DNA from: Mesorhizobium_K quangtriensis
GTDB taxonomy: Bacteria > Pseudomonadota > Alphaproteobacteria > Rhizobiales > Rhizobiaceae
NCBI RefSeq assembly: GCF_040081925.1
Contig: NZ_JBEBMF010000002.1
Span: 1 to 64,000 of the forward strand
Direction of reading: 5' to 3'
Length of the DNA stretch: 64,000 nucleotides
How positions within the stretch are numbered: the first letter of the stretch is position 1; each line of letters begins with the position of its first letter. The notes beneath the pieces are model-generated. The model did not search any database and had not been told where the DNA came from. It saw nothing but the letters and a program-made list of their open reading frames with translations. Below, in pieces: positions 7,424 through 17,966 of this stretch. The translations under genes and the position numbers were made by a program.

Positions 7424-8926
7424 TCACCTGACCAGTTGAACATCGTCGCGCAGGAACTTCGCCAAAGTTCCCTGTCCGCCGGTGGTGATGTCGATCAATT
7501 CGACAAAGACGGACGCGTCATCAGCGGCGGAAGGCACCGGCTCCGCGAGGAAAAAGCTCGCAAAGGCCTCGACCGGCAAATCCTCGCTTTTGCCGGAAAG
7601 ATTGTGGCCGAGCGCAGTCAGCGACTGGCAATTCAGGATGGCCCCGTACAGGATCCTGCGGTCGACCGTGGTGACCGGCGGCTGGCAATCGGGATCGGGC
7701 GTTCCAGATTCTCCGCCGGGCGATGTCGTTCCGACCATGCCGTGGTCGATTTCATAGCGGTAAAGTTCATAGCGGCTCGGCGGGTCGGTGGTCCAACTTG
7801 TCGGATAACTGGTCCCGACGCCAAAGTTCGTGTTCCAGTAATTCGTGATACTCCAGGCGCCGCTGCCCATCCGACCGCCCATGTAGGGCCAGCTCGTGTC
7901 ACGCGGAAAGCCGGCCGTGCCTGCCAGGTTGAACGTGATCTGATTGAAGGCAGGGCATTGATTGGCTGAGCCCTTCGTCTGGATCGCGCCCTTGCGCACG
8001 TTTGCCGCCGGGCCGTAGAGCGGTGAGTTGAAGTGGTTTCCATTCGCCTTGATGCCGAAGCGCACGTTGAAGGCGTCCTGAACCGGGCCTGCGTTCTGGC
8101 CTGTTTTGGTTGTAACGGAGTTGCCGCCGTAGCAACCGACAGGCTGGGAGGTCGCGATCGTCTGCGCCAGGGCCTGAGCGCCGTTGCCGACACCCTGCGG
8201 AGGCTCGAGGAAACCGAAGTTGCCGGGACCGGCGGCGGCGCCGTTGCCGACCTTGCGCAACTCGATCAGCCTCCGGCGGTATTGGCGGGATGCCGCTGCC
8301 TCCTGCAAGGTGATGCCGCCGGCATTGTTCGTACCCCCGACCATTTCGTAGGGATTGCAAATGAACACCGGCGTGAAGTCGCACACGGCGCTTCCGAATC
8401 CGGCAACCGCGGTGGCCCCGATATTCATTGCGTTGTCCGCGGCGTCGCCGGAGAGGAAAGACGCGGGAAAGATCGTCGCGAAGCCGGTCGGACTGACGTT
8501 GACGAGAATGAACTTCGTCTCGTCAGGTCCGGCCGAATTGTGATCGATCCCATTCGCGTCAACCCCGGTCGTGGGGTTCAAGACGGTCGCGTCACTTGCG
8601 GGAATGCTCTTGAGAAAGCGCCAGGAGATCCCTGCCGAGGTCAAAAGTGTCTGCGCGTTAGAGGTGGAAAAGTTGTGAGTGTTGTCGACCAGATTTCCCA
8701 GCGCCCGAATAGCGCGGCTGTGGGCATCAGTCTTCCCATCCAGCTCCGCCGCCCCGGCAATCGCAAAACTGTCCGCACCCTTCTGCAGGTCGTTGTGCAG
8801 ATTGTTAGCGCGGCTCATGTCGATCGCCAGCAACGCGAAGCCGACGATCGCCGGCAGCATGATGCTGACGAGGATGAGCGCTATGCCGCGCTCGTCTCGC
8901 CAGAATGCCTTGACCACCCGTAGCAT
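7424..8926 (-). CDS. TadG-like pilus assembly protein
   Basis: About 500 residues. The N-terminal RDERG plus a long hydrophobic helix (IALILVSIMLPAIVGFALLA) matches the putative Flp-pilus TadG/TadE N-terminal domain, although the +5 Glu of true prepilins is absent. The rest is a large, Gly/Asn-rich extracytoplasmic region with scattered cysteines and no von Willebrand motif that I can identify. ATG at 8926 has GTGAAGG directly upstream; a GTG at 8935 would add three residues. It follows the small lipoprotein and precedes two tadE genes, the usual place in Tad loci. Confidence 0.87.
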   Translation of the reverse strand: MLRVVKAFWRDERGIALILVSIMLPAIVGFALLAIDMSRANNLHNDLQKGADSFAIAGAAELDGKTDAHSRAIRALGNLVDNTHNFSTSNAQTLLTSAGISWRFLKSIPASDATVLNPTTGVDANGIDHNSAGPDETKFILVNVSPTGFATIFPASFLSGDAADNAMNIGATAVAGFGSAVCDFTPVFICNPYEMVGGTNNAGGITLQEAAASRQYRRRLIELRKVGNGAAAGPGNFGFLEPPQGVGNGAQALAQTIATSQPVGCYGGNSVTTKTGQNAGPVQDAFNVRFGIKANGNHFNSPLYGPAANVRKGAIQTKGSANQCPAFNQITFNLAGTAGFPRDTSWPYMGGRMGSGAWSITNYWNTNFGVGTSYPTSWTTDPPSRYELYRYEIDHGMVGTTSPGGESGTPDPDCQPPVTTVDRRILYGAILNCQSLTALGHNLSGKSEDLPVEAFASFFLAEPVPSAADDASVFVELIDITTGGQGTLAKFLRDDVQLVR

Positions 8927-8976
8927 GACCTTCACCCACTATTGCCGGGAGCCCCCTCCCGGTCGTCGGTCGGCCC

Positions 8977-9276
8977 TCAGTTCGAGCCGATACTATTGAT
9001 GTCCCCGACGTTGACCGTAATGTTCGGCGCAGGCGCTCCCGGCGCCGCCGATTTTCTGTATTTCCAGACCACCGCGTCGCTTGCGCGCTGGCCATCCGTG
9101 TCGATTTCCGTGTTGTCCGAAGCCGGATTGAAAGAATCCTTCGTCTGCAGCAGGGCGTTGTGTTTCTGCGCGTCGCCGGCCGCCAGCGTCACCGTGTCGT
9201 AGCGGTTCAAATAGTCGGCGCAGCCGGAAAGCAGGCCGATGCCGATGATCAGCGGAAGCGCGCTATTTCTTGACAT
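8977..9276 (-). CDS. Small Tad-associated lipoprotein (position of CpaD)
   Basis: 99 residues. The signal sequence ends in the lipobox LLSGC, so the mature protein is an outer-membrane or periplasmic lipoprotein. The remainder is polar (DYLNRYDTVTLAAGDAQKHN) and resembles the start of CpaD/TadD-type pilus lipoproteins, which are normally about twice this length. The ATG overlaps the end of cpaC by 14 bp. Its role is probably to help the secretin reach or work in the outer membrane, by analogy with CpaD pilotins. Confidence 0.82.
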   Translation of the reverse strand: MSRNSALPLIIGIGLLSGCADYLNRYDTVTLAAGDAQKHNALLQTKDSFNPASDNTEIDTDGQRASDAVVWKYRKSAAPGAPAPNITVNVGDINSIGSN

Positions 9277-10738
9277 AGGTCATCTGATCCTTCGACCTGA
9301 CGTCGAGCATGTGCCCGTAGGGACCGACCACGTCTGCGCCCTGCTCATAGGAGCGCACCATGTCCTTGGTCACTTCCAGTTCGCCGAGCAGGAAATATTC
9401 CGGGTCGTTGGAAGGCCGCGTCTTGTCCAGCGGCGTCGCAAGCTGCTCGCCCGGCCTGACGGGCCGCACCAGACGCGGCGTCACGATGATGACGAGGTCC
9501 GTCTCGTTCTTGATGTAGCTCGACGAGCGGAACAGCGCGCCGAGCACCGGCACCTGTCCGAGCCACGGAACCTGGCTCTGCAGCTTGCGGTTATGCGATT
9601 GCAGCAGGCCCGCAATGGCGAAGCTCTGGCCGTCGCGGAGCTCCACCACGGTCGAGGCCTTGCGCGTGACGAAGGCCGGGATCTCGATACGGTCTGTCCG
9701 CACGGTGACTGTCGGGTCGACCTCGCTCACTTCCGGATTGAGGCGGAGGTTGATCTTGCTGTCTTCGAGCACGATCGGCGTGAAGTTCAGCTTCACGCCA
9801 TACTCCTTGAACTCGATGGTAATCTCGTCATTATCCTGGGCGACCGGAATGGGCACCTCGCCGCCGGCCAGAAAGCTGGCCGTTTCGCCCGAGAGCGCGG
9901 TCAGGTTCGGCTCGGCCAGCCGGCGCGCCAGCCGCTTGTCCTCGAGGGCCCTGATGATGACATCGACGTTGACGCCGGCATCGATCACATTGGCGATGAC
10001 CGTGGCAAACGGTGTATTGCCCGTTGCAAGGGCGCCGATGGCGTTGCCGACGAGTCCCTTGACCGATTGCCCGCCAAGGTCGTTCGGAAGGACGCTGTTC
10101 GCGATATTGTCTCCCTTCTTGCCGACTTGCCAGGCCACGCCAATCTCGCGTCCGGCATTGCGCGACACTTCCAGCACGCGCACTTCGAGGTTCACCTGCT
10201 GGCTGTCCTCGACCGTCACCGAGTTGATGACCGAGTCCGGCCCGTATTGCTGCGCGACCTCCATGATGGCAGCCAAAGTGGCGCCATCCTTGACGCGACC
10301 GCCGAGGCGCACCTTGCCGTTCACCGAGCCGACCGTCACCTTGGATTTCGGCGCGACCTGCCGGATCGCCTGGGCCATGTCGTCTATGTCGACGCCGACC
10401 TCGATTTCCAGCACGCCCAGCGATCGCCTGTCTTCGGAGAAGAGCGCCACGGTCGTCGTGCCGGCACCCTTGCCGATGACATAGAGCACACGGTCGGTCA
10501 TCGGCTGCGCGTCGGCGATCTTGGCGTCGGCCACAACCATGTCGCCCATGTTGCGGTTCAGTTCCACGGTCACCGACTGCGACATCGGAAGGAAGATGCG
10601 GTGGACCTTCGCCGTGGAGACATCGATCCGGCGGTCGGCTCCCTCAGCGCCCGTCGCCAGCGCCAGCAACGCCAGTGCACCTGCGGCCAAAGCCGCCCCA
10701 AGCCCGGAAACCGATCTGCCTCGCCCGCCCGTCTCCAT
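9263..10738 (-). CDS. cpaC: Tad pilus outer-membrane secretin CpaC/RcpA
   Basis: Forms the outer-membrane channel through which the Flp pilus emerges. It has 491 residues: a signal peptide (GALALLALATGAEGA), an N-terminal pilus/secretin domain with BON-like repeat (VTVGSVNGKVRLGGRVKDG), and the C-terminal secretin domain. The diagnostic C-terminal stretch VPWLGQVPVLGALFRS followed by TDLVIIVTPRLV is intact. ATG at 10738 has GAGGTG at suitable distance; a GTG at 10747 is an alternative. It lies between cpaB and the small lipoprotein, as expected. Confidence 0.96.
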   Translation of the reverse strand: METGGRGRSVSGLGAALAAGALALLALATGAEGADRRIDVSTAKVHRIFLPMSQSVTVELNRNMGDMVVADAKIADAQPMTDRVLYVIGKGAGTTTVALFSEDRRSLGVLEIEVGVDIDDMAQAIRQVAPKSKVTVGSVNGKVRLGGRVKDGATLAAIMEVAQQYGPDSVINSVTVEDSQQVNLEVRVLEVSRNAGREIGVAWQVGKKGDNIANSVLPNDLGGQSVKGLVGNAIGALATGNTPFATVIANVIDAGVNVDVIIRALEDKRLARRLAEPNLTALSGETASFLAGGEVPIPVAQDNDEITIEFKEYGVKLNFTPIVLEDSKINLRLNPEVSEVDPTVTVRTDRIEIPAFVTRKASTVVELRDGQSFAIAGLLQSHNRKLQSQVPWLGQVPVLGALFRSSSYIKNETDLVIIVTPRLVRPVRPGEQLATPLDKTRPSNDPEYFLLGELEVTKDMVRSYEQGADVVGPYGHMLDVRSKDQMTYVKK

Positions 10739-10771
10739 TCCATGCACCTCGCCGCTTTCCTCTAAGTCCCT

Positions 10772-11647
10772 CTATCTGGTTCGCGGGACGTCGTAGACTT
10801 CCCGCTCGACACCCCTGTAGACGGTGACGCTCGAGCGCACCGGCGGTGGCGGGGTGATCGCCGCCACCGGCTCCGCGACCGCAACCGGCTCGACGCGTTC
10901 GACGACCGTCGCGCCCTGTGCAACCAGATCGGCGGTCGTCACGCGGTCGGTGTTTTCGCTCCCGGGCGCGGCAATCTCGCGCAGCGCCAGCGACAACTGC
11001 CCGATGCCCGCGGCCAGGGTCAGCTTCTGGGCGTCCTTCGTGGATACCTCCAGCGTCACCGCCTTGACGACAGTCGGGTTTTCCTTGCTCTCGTCGGCTA
11101 CCTGGTCGATCGCCAGCACTTTCACGCCCTGCAACAGCACGTCGACGAAGGCCTCTTCGCCGCCCTCGACGTTGCGGATGTTGCGCGAAAGGAGAATGTC
11201 GACGCGGTCACCCGGCAGCACGAAGCCGGCGACGCCGAGCACGTCGTTGACGCGGATGGATATGGCCTTCATGCCTTCGGTCAGCACGGCCGAAAGCGTC
11301 GCGCGCTGGCCGGGACCGGTGATCTTGGAGGTCAGCACGGGTTCGTTGATCCCGATCGGAGTCAGCACCTGGCGCTGCCCGTCGCCGGCGAGCGCCTCGG
11401 CGCGCGTCTTGAAGGCGCCGGTCGGCAATGCGCCGGACGGCCAGGCGATCTCGCGCAGATTGTCCGTGGTCAGCGTGTCGCCGAACTTCAGCGGGACGCG
11501 GGCGACCACGATGGTGTCGCGCGGCTCATCCGGCGCGGCGGCCGCCACGGCGCCTCGCTGGTCGGCGAGCCACATATTGGCGAGCACAACGGCCGCAACG
11601 CCGAAGACGGCGGCCAGCAGGATCATTACGATGGTGTTGCCACGCAT
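10772..11647 (-). CDS. cpaB: Flp pilus assembly protein CpaB/RcpC
   Basis: Periplasmic Tad component with a SAF domain. It has 291 residues: an N-terminal membrane anchor or signal (TIVMILLAAVFGVAAVVLAN), then the SAF-like region (TIVVARVPLKFGDTLTTDNL) and the RcpC core with the conserved LPGDRVDILLS. The tail is Pro/Val-rich and ends VYDVPRTR. It stands between the pilin gene and the secretin gene, the order seen in Caulobacter and Agrobacterium loci. Confidence 0.95.
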   Translation of the reverse strand: MRGNTIVMILLAAVFGVAAVVLANMWLADQRGAVAAAAPDEPRDTIVVARVPLKFGDTLTTDNLREIAWPSGALPTGAFKTRAEALAGDGQRQVLTPIGINEPVLTSKITGPGQRATLSAVLTEGMKAISIRVNDVLGVAGFVLPGDRVDILLSRNIRNVEGGEEAFVDVLLQGVKVLAIDQVADESKENPTVVKAVTLEVSTKDAQKLTLAAGIGQLSLALREIAAPGSENTDRVTTADLVAQGATVVERVEPVAVAEPVAAITPPPPVRSSVTVYRGVEREVYDVPRTR

Positions 11648-11728
11648 CCCAAGCCCCCGGGATGGTTTCCGTTCCAGGTTCCGTCGAGCCCGGGTCAGTC
11701 CCGGGCTCGACGTGATTAGTTGATGCGA

Positions 11729-11953
11729 TCAGGTGCCGGAGCCGCTGCCGGAGCCGCCGCCTGTGCCGCCGGCTGGGACAGTTTGCAATTGAGTATTCAG
11801 GTTACCCCACTGGCCCGAGACCCATCCGCCCACGGCAATAATGGTCACGATCACCGCAGCGGTGATGATGCCGAGCAGAACCGTGTATTCGATCATGGCG
11901 GCGCCGTCTTCTTCGCGACGGAACCGGTTTGCGAATTCAATAATCTTACGCAT
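11729..11953 (-). CDS. flp: Flp/Fap type IVb pilin
   Basis: Major subunit of the Tad pilus. It has 74 residues. The leader FRREEDG is followed by the cleaved mature N-terminus AAMIEYTVLLGIITAAVIVT, with Glu5-Tyr6 typical of Flp pilins. The C-terminus is a Gly/Ser repeat (GGTGGGSGSGSGT). The ATG at 11953 is supported by a purine-rich GGGGAAGTGGGA upstream; an upstream in-frame start at 12034 is unlikely. It is the first gene of the leftward operon and is preceded by a CtrA-type box. Confidence 0.95.
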   Translation of the reverse strand: MRKIIEFANRFRREEDGAAMIEYTVLLGIITAAVIVTIIAVGGWVSGQWGNLNTQLQTVPAGGTGGGSGSGSGT

Positions 11954-12450
11954 TCCCACTTCCCCTTTACCCCAAAACAAGACGAGGTAATTCTCGTCAG
12001 ACACAATCGTGTGCAACCTGACGTGGCAAGTCAACGTCTTAACGATTGCTTAAACATTTCGTGCTGATGGAACGGCGCGCCTCAGGTGTCGACCGGCTCG
12101 GTCAAGCCACTGAAAATATTTCTCAATTCGACGCCTTAACCAAAATGCCACAACCCGTTGATGAAATGAGTTGAGTAAAGTAGTCATCTTTCGAACTACA
12201 CATAACATCATATATCTTTGCTTTCGAAATGCATTTTTCGTCCGAGTAAGCGACCGTTCTACAAACAGTTTTTGCAACATGTGCGGTCCCGAACTGTTGG
12301 CTGGTAGAGCATTGTCGTCTCAATTGTTTCAGACTTGAAGCTTTTCAACTTCCCACAACCGGTATTAACTTTACGGTTAACCAACAGTTGCACGGCGGCG
12401 CAAAATGCGTGAGGCTGATCTGGGCTGGGCGCAATGGGTGGGCTGCGCAT
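11954..12450. promoter_or_regulatory. Divergent control region between flp and cpaF
   Basis: About 500 bp, clearly richer in A+T than the flanking genes, with no credible gene. On the flp side a hairpin (GACGAG/CTCGTC, about 11980-12000) and an ACACGATTGTGT palindrome lie in the probable leader, and a TTGACT element follows the CtrA-type box. On the cpaF side a TTAA-N8-TTAA pair at 12365-12380 resembles a CtrA box with one extra spacer base. Both Tad operons must start here. Confidence 0.7.
12039..12053 (-). promoter_or_regulatory. CtrA-type box upstream of flp
   Basis: TTAACGATTGCTTAA matches the CtrA consensus TTAA-N7-TTAA exactly. Its near edge is 86 bp upstream of the flp start codon, and a TTGACT element lies just downstream of it in the flp direction. 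In Caulobacter the pilin gene of the homologous system is CtrA-activated. Binding here is inferred from sequence match only. Confidence 0.6.
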
Positions 12451-13826
<1,376 letters not shown>

Positions 13827-13827
<1 letters not shown>

Positions 13828-14798
13828 TGCCCTCCGGCCAGGTGCTCTTCTATCTCGTCCTGGCGTTGGCCGCGGCGTCGGCCATCATGGCAATCGAAGC
13901 CGTCTATGTCGCCTATGCCGGCCGGCGCGAAAGATCCGGAACGATCAATCGCCGGCTCCGGCAGCTTGCCGACCAGACGCCGGCCGAGCAGACGCTGCAA
14001 AACCTGCTGCGCGAGCGCGGCCTGACCGCCGACGGCGACTTTGCCTACGGCATCGTCTGGTTGAACCAGCTCTACACCCAGTCGGGCATCACCGGCAGCC
14101 CACTTGCGTTCGGGCTGGTTTTCCTCACCGCAGGCGCTCTCGTCGCTGTGGCGATGCGGGTGGTGTTCACGTTCTCGCTGGTGGCCGTCCTGCTGGTGTT
14201 TCTTTTCGTCGCCGTGTGCCTGCCGCTGCTCTGGCTCCGGCGAAAGCGCAAAAAACGCATCCTGAAGTTCGAGGCGCAGCTACCCGATGCGCTCGACATG
14301 ATCGTTCGCTCGCTGCGCGCCGGCCATCCTGCCACCGTCGCCGTCGCCTTGGTGGCGCGCGAGATGCCCGACCCGATCGGGACCGAGTTCGGCATCCTGT
14401 CGGACGAGATCACCTTCGGCCTCAGCCTCGAGCAGGCGGCGCGCAAGCTGACGGAGCGCGTCGGCTTCGAGGGCCTCAACCTGCTTTCGGTGTCTCTGTC
14501 CATCCAGGCCAAGACCGGCGGCAATCTGACCGAGATCCTCGCCAATCTGTCCCGCGTGCTGCGCGAGCGTCGCAAGCTGAGGATGAAGATCCGTTCGCTA
14601 TCGGCGGAGGGCCGCCTGTCGGCGATCATGATCTCGGCTTTCCCGTTCGTCATGTTCGGCATCCTCGCGCTGATCGCGCCGTCCTACTACGGCGACGTCT
14701 GGGGCAATCCCATAATCCTGCCGGTCTTCACGATGTTCGGCCTGTGGATGCTGCTCGGCGACTTCATCATGTACCGCATGGTCAATTTCGATTTTTGA
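13827..14798 (+). CDS. tadB: Tad inner-membrane platform protein TadB
   Basis: 323 residues. An N-terminal membrane helix, a pair of helices near residues 90-140 (TAGALVAVAMRVVFTFSLVA), a T2SSF domain (LPDALDMIVRSLRAGHPATV, then SIQAKTGGNLTEIL) and C-terminal helices match TadB, the GspF-like platform that works with CpaF. The ATG overlaps the cpaF stop (TGATG). Codon use and GC match the rest of the operon. Confidence 0.95.
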
Positions 14799-14799
14799 G

Positions 14800-15765
14800 G
14801 TGATCCCGATCAACGCACTCTTCTCAAATCTGGGCTCCGGCTTCCTCTTCTCGGCGGCAGTCTTCAGCGCAACCGCGCTGATGTTCCTTGCCGTCGTGGC
14901 GGTTCTCATGCCGGTGTTCCAGACCAGGCGCCAGATTAGCGAGCAACTTCATGCCCAGGGCCTGAAGGGCCGCCGCTCGCTGGAAGCGCAGTCGGAACTG
15001 ACAAGGATCGCCGCGCGGCGACCGGTCGAAGCCTATTTCAAGGCGGTCGAGAAGGAATCCCGCAATCCGGACGCGCTGGAGGCGAAGCTGTTCCGCGCCG
15101 GCTTCCATCACAGGAGCGCGCCGGCGCTCTACAACCTGATCAGGATTGCCGCCGTCGCTGTCGGTTTCCTGGGTTGCTACCTCTTGCTGTCGCGGCTGCT
15201 GCCGCCGCAACTGCCGGCCTTCCTGGCATTTGGCGGCGCATTCCTGTTCGGGCTTGCCTGTATCGTCATCCCCAGCATCGCGCTCGATCGGTTCGAGAAC
15301 GCGGTGAAGCAGAAATACCGTCGGGGCTTTCCCGATTTCATGGACATGATGCTGACCTGCGCTGATGCGGGAATGAGCCTGGAAGCGTCGGTGGAGCGGG
15401 TGAGCAACGAGCTTGCCGGCACGCACAAGGAACTGGGAATTCAGCTCTCGATCATGACGTTGCAGATGCGCGCCGGGAAGCCGCTGCGCGACGCGCTGCG
15501 CGAACTCGCAGACCGTGTCGGCATCGACGAGGCGCGATCACTGGCGGTCCTGTTTCGCCAGTCGGAGGAACTTGGAACGAGCCTGACCGACGCGCTTCGG
15601 GTCTATTCCGACGAGATGCGCACGCAGCGCGTGCTGCGGGCCGAGGAAAAGGCGAACGCGCTGCCGGTCAAGATGGTGCTGCCGCTCGGACTCTGCGTTT
15701 TTCCGGTGGTGTTGATGATCGTGATGCTGCCCGTAATCATCCGCATGAAGGGTGTTTTCTTCTAG
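14800..15765 (+). CDS. tadC: Tad inner-membrane platform protein TadC
   Basis: 321 residues with the same layout as TadB: N-terminal helix, a helix pair near residues 110-160 (AAVAVGFLGCYLLLSRLLPP), a T2SSF domain (GFPDFMDMMLTCADAGMSLE, RQSEELGTSLTDALRVYSDE) and a C-terminal helix pair. TadB and TadC together form the GspF-like platform. Translation begins at a GTG (14800) one base after the tadB stop, with GAGG overlapping the stop region. Confidence 0.95.
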   Translation: MIPINALFSNLGSGFLFSAAVFSATALMFLAVVAVLMPVFQTRRQISEQLHAQGLKGRRSLEAQSELTRIAARRPVEAYFKAVEKESRNPDALEAKLFRAGFHHRSAPALYNLIRIAAVAVGFLGCYLLLSRLLPPQLPAFLAFGGAFLFGLACIVIPSIALDRFENAVKQKYRRGFPDFMDMMLTCADAGMSLEASVERVSNELAGTHKELGIQLSIMTLQMRAGKPLRDALRELADRVGIDEARSLAVLFRQSEELGTSLTDALRVYSDEMRTQRVLRAEEKANALPVKMVLPLGLCVFPVVLMIVMLPVIIRMKGVFF

Positions 15766-15790
15766 ACAGTCACGACGGGGATGTGGCGCA

Positions 15791-16375
15791 ATGAGGTGGG
15801 GAATGGGAAAAAGTCCCTGGAATGCCAGGTCGGGTCCGATGTGGCAGTGGCTACCAACGGTCCTCGCGGTTCTTGTCCTCGCCGGCTGCCAGTCGACGGC
15901 CGGGGATGACGGCATCATCCGAACAAACGAGCCGAGCCCATCAGAATTCACGGCGTTCGGCGACACCTTCAAGGGTCTTCAGACGATCGCACCTGTCGAG
16001 TATTACGCCTCGGATCAGGCCGTCGCGGAGGCCATGAACCAGTTCCGCTCCGAAAACTACGGCAATTCAGGCGCGTTGTTCTACAAGGCCGTTCAGTTGG
16101 CCCCCAATGATGGAGTCGCCTGGTTGGGTCTTGCCGCGTCCTGCGACCGCATCAGACGCTTCGACCTGTCCGACAAGGCCTATCGGCAGGCTCTGCGCTT
16201 TGTTGGCGCCACGCCAGAATATTACAACAACCTGGGCTATTCCTATCTGCTGCGCGGCAAGCTGCAGGACGCCCGCAAGAACTTCCTGAAGGCATACGAA
16301 CTGGCGCCCAACGATCCGACCGTGAAGAATAACCTCGAGCTGCTCGCGTCGAGCGTCAATAGTATCGGGCGCTAG
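15791..16375 (+). CDS. tadD: TPR lipoprotein TadD
   Basis: 194 residues. The signal segment PTVLAVLVLAGC contains a lipobox, and two or three tetratricopeptide repeats follow (AWLGLAASCDRIRRFDLSDK, then EYYNNLGYSYLLRGKLQDAR and KNFLKAYELAPNDP). TadD-type lipoproteins are needed for Flp pilus assembly, probably as a pilotin or assembly factor for the secretin. The start could be 15791 or 15803, the second having AGGTGGGGA just before it. cpaA starts directly after its stop. Confidence 0.9.
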   Translation: MRWGMGKSPWNARSGPMWQWLPTVLAVLVLAGCQSTAGDDGIIRTNEPSPSEFTAFGDTFKGLQTIAPVEYYASDQAVAEAMNQFRSENYGNSGALFYKAVQLAPNDGVAWLGLAASCDRIRRFDLSDKAYRQALRFVGATPEYYNNLGYSYLLRGKLQDARKNFLKAYELAPNDPTVKNNLELLASSVNSIGR

Positions 16376-16903
16376 ATGGTCGTCGCATTCCTGATCTGCG
16401 GCAAGCTCGCACTGATCGCGCTGCTCTGCCGGATAGCCATTATCGACTTCACCGAGCAGAAGATTCGCAACGCGGACTTGCTCGTCGTGCTGGCGCTCGC
16501 CGCGGCGATCCTGTTCGCAGCATGGCTGCATGGCGCCGATCCTGTTCATATCGGCATGACGCTTGCCGCCGCCCTGATCATGTTTGTGCTCCTTTTTCCA
16601 TTCTGGGCGTTCGGGAAAGTGGGCGCTGGCGATGTGAAGTACCTTGCCATGGCGCCGTTGATCGCAAGCGGTGAGAACCTCTTCCACTTCGCAATCGCAT
16701 TGCTGATTGCCGCGGCCATTACGGCGCTTGTCATCAGACATCCGATCCTTCTGCCTCAAGGCCTTTTTCGCCACTACATCCAGCATCTCGAACGAAAGCG
16801 CGTGGTGCCGTTCGGAGTGCCGATCTCGGCAGCCCTGATTGTGGTACTCGTGCTTCAGTTGATATCGATCGTAAGCGACATCGCACGCACCAGCCCGCAT
16901 TAG
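16376..16903 (+). CDS. cpaA: Prepilin peptidase CpaA/TadV
   Basis: Aspartic membrane protease that cleaves Flp and TadE leaders. It has 175 residues with about five to six hydrophobic helices. The two catalytic aspartates are in IDFTEQKIRN (near residue 24) and GAGDVKYL (near residue 83), the A24 peptidase pattern. There is no methyltransferase domain, as usual for the Tad branch. The ATG follows the tadD stop with no gap and is the last gene of the rightward operon. Confidence 0.94.
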   Translation: MVVAFLICGKLALIALLCRIAIIDFTEQKIRNADLLVVLALAAAILFAAWLHGADPVHIGMTLAAALIMFVLLFPFWAFGKVGAGDVKYLAMAPLIASGENLFHFAIALLIAAAITALVIRHPILLPQGLFRHYIQHLERKRVVPFGVPISAALIVVLVLQLISIVSDIARTSPH

Positions 16904-16948
16904 CTCTACACAGGCTCCGTCAGCGCGTCTGAGTACGGCTCCCGGCTT

Positions 16949-17518
16949 TCAGTCTGTAAATCCGGGACGCGTAATCAAGTTGGTAGCCGGCACCGTTTGG
17001 AATTCGGCATTGGCGCGATCGACGCCTTCCACGGTGATCGCGTAAAGTCCGTTCTCGGTCTTTGCGATCCAGCCCTTGGCCTTCAGATACCAGAGATGGA
17101 ACTCCAGATGTTCGCGCGGGCAGCCCGAAAGGGCTTCCAGTTCGGAGTCTCCGATGCCGGGGCTGTTCACGTCCCGCCGCCGTCTGACATAGAGCAGCGA
17201 AAGCAGTCTGTCCTGTAAAACAACGTCCCGTTCGATCGTTCCCGGCTTGCTGGCCTCAGCGACGGTCTCGCGGTGAAGTTCAACAAAGCTTCGGTAAAGG
17301 ACATCATACTTCGCCCGCTTCACTGGGTCTTTCAGCGTATCGTGGGCTTCGACTATTTCATTGAAACGCTCGACGTCGCCAGTTTCCGGATTGTCCGGAT
17401 GATAACGCTTGGCAAAATGACGGAATATGCGCTCGATCGTATCCGAGTTTGCGTTCGGACTGATTTCCAGAAGCTCGTATAAGTCCGCGAACATCTCCGG
17501 CTCGCCCCAATCGACCAT
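16949..17518 (-). CDS. J-domain protein with C-terminal winged-helix-like part
   Basis: 189 residues. Residues about 10-75 are a J domain: DLYELLEISPNANSDTIERI, then the essential HPD in KRYHPDNPETGD and a YDVLY end. J domains stimulate Hsp70/DnaK. The C-terminal part (SELEALSGCPREHLEFHLWY, LKAKGWIAKTENG) looks like a winged helix. It lacks the Gly/Phe and zinc-finger parts of DnaJ, so it is a specialised co-chaperone. It faces cpaA tail to tail (45 bp). ATG at 17518 is the most likely start; 17494 is possible. Confidence 0.85.
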   Translation of the reverse strand: MVDWGEPEMFADLYELLEISPNANSDTIERIFRHFAKRYHPDNPETGDVERFNEIVEAHDTLKDPVKRAKYDVLYRSFVELHRETVAEASKPGTIERDVVLQDRLLSLLYVRRRRDVNSPGIGDSELEALSGCPREHLEFHLWYLKAKGWIAKTENGLYAITVEGVDRANAEFQTVPATNLITRPGFTD

Positions 17519-17787
17519 GTACAATCATGGTTTTTGGGTCTTCCTGCAAGGTAGATAAACATCCGACCGAGCCAGATGATGCATTCTTGCACACCAAACC
17601 AGCTGAGATCAGATTACTTCCGAGCTTGACTCATCTTTCGTTGCGATGGTCGGGATGGTCGAGGCGCATCAGTTCGACTGCTCTGTCGAATGTACACTGC
17701 AACGCCAAGCTAACTTAAAGTCTCGGCAATTGGGTGAAATTCACAGAAGCCGGACCACGTAATTTCAGGTCGCTGCTGTAAAACTGC

Positions 17788-17861
17788 TGGAGCGGGTGAA
17801 GGGAATCGAACCCTCGTATTCAGCTTGGAAGGCTGCTGCTCTACCATTGAGCTACACCCGC
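17788..17861 (-). tRNA. tRNA-Gly (anticodon TCC)
   Basis: The complement folds as a full cloverleaf: acceptor GCGGGTG pairing with CACCCGC, D arm GCTCAATGGTAGAGC, anticodon loop CTTCCAA with TCC, T arm GAGGGTTCGATTCCCTT, and an encoded CCA. Length is 74 bases. It lies 105 bp downstream of tRNA-Tyr on the same strand, and the two are likely one transcript. Confidence 0.97.
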
Positions 17862-17966
17862 ACCGTGCCGTCCGGCGACCTGTCCCTTGTGGCACAGCCG
17901 CCGCCGAAAATCGAGCTTCTAAAGCAAGCGCGGTTTCGGGGCTATGCGTGGCTTCCGGTCCGGCAG

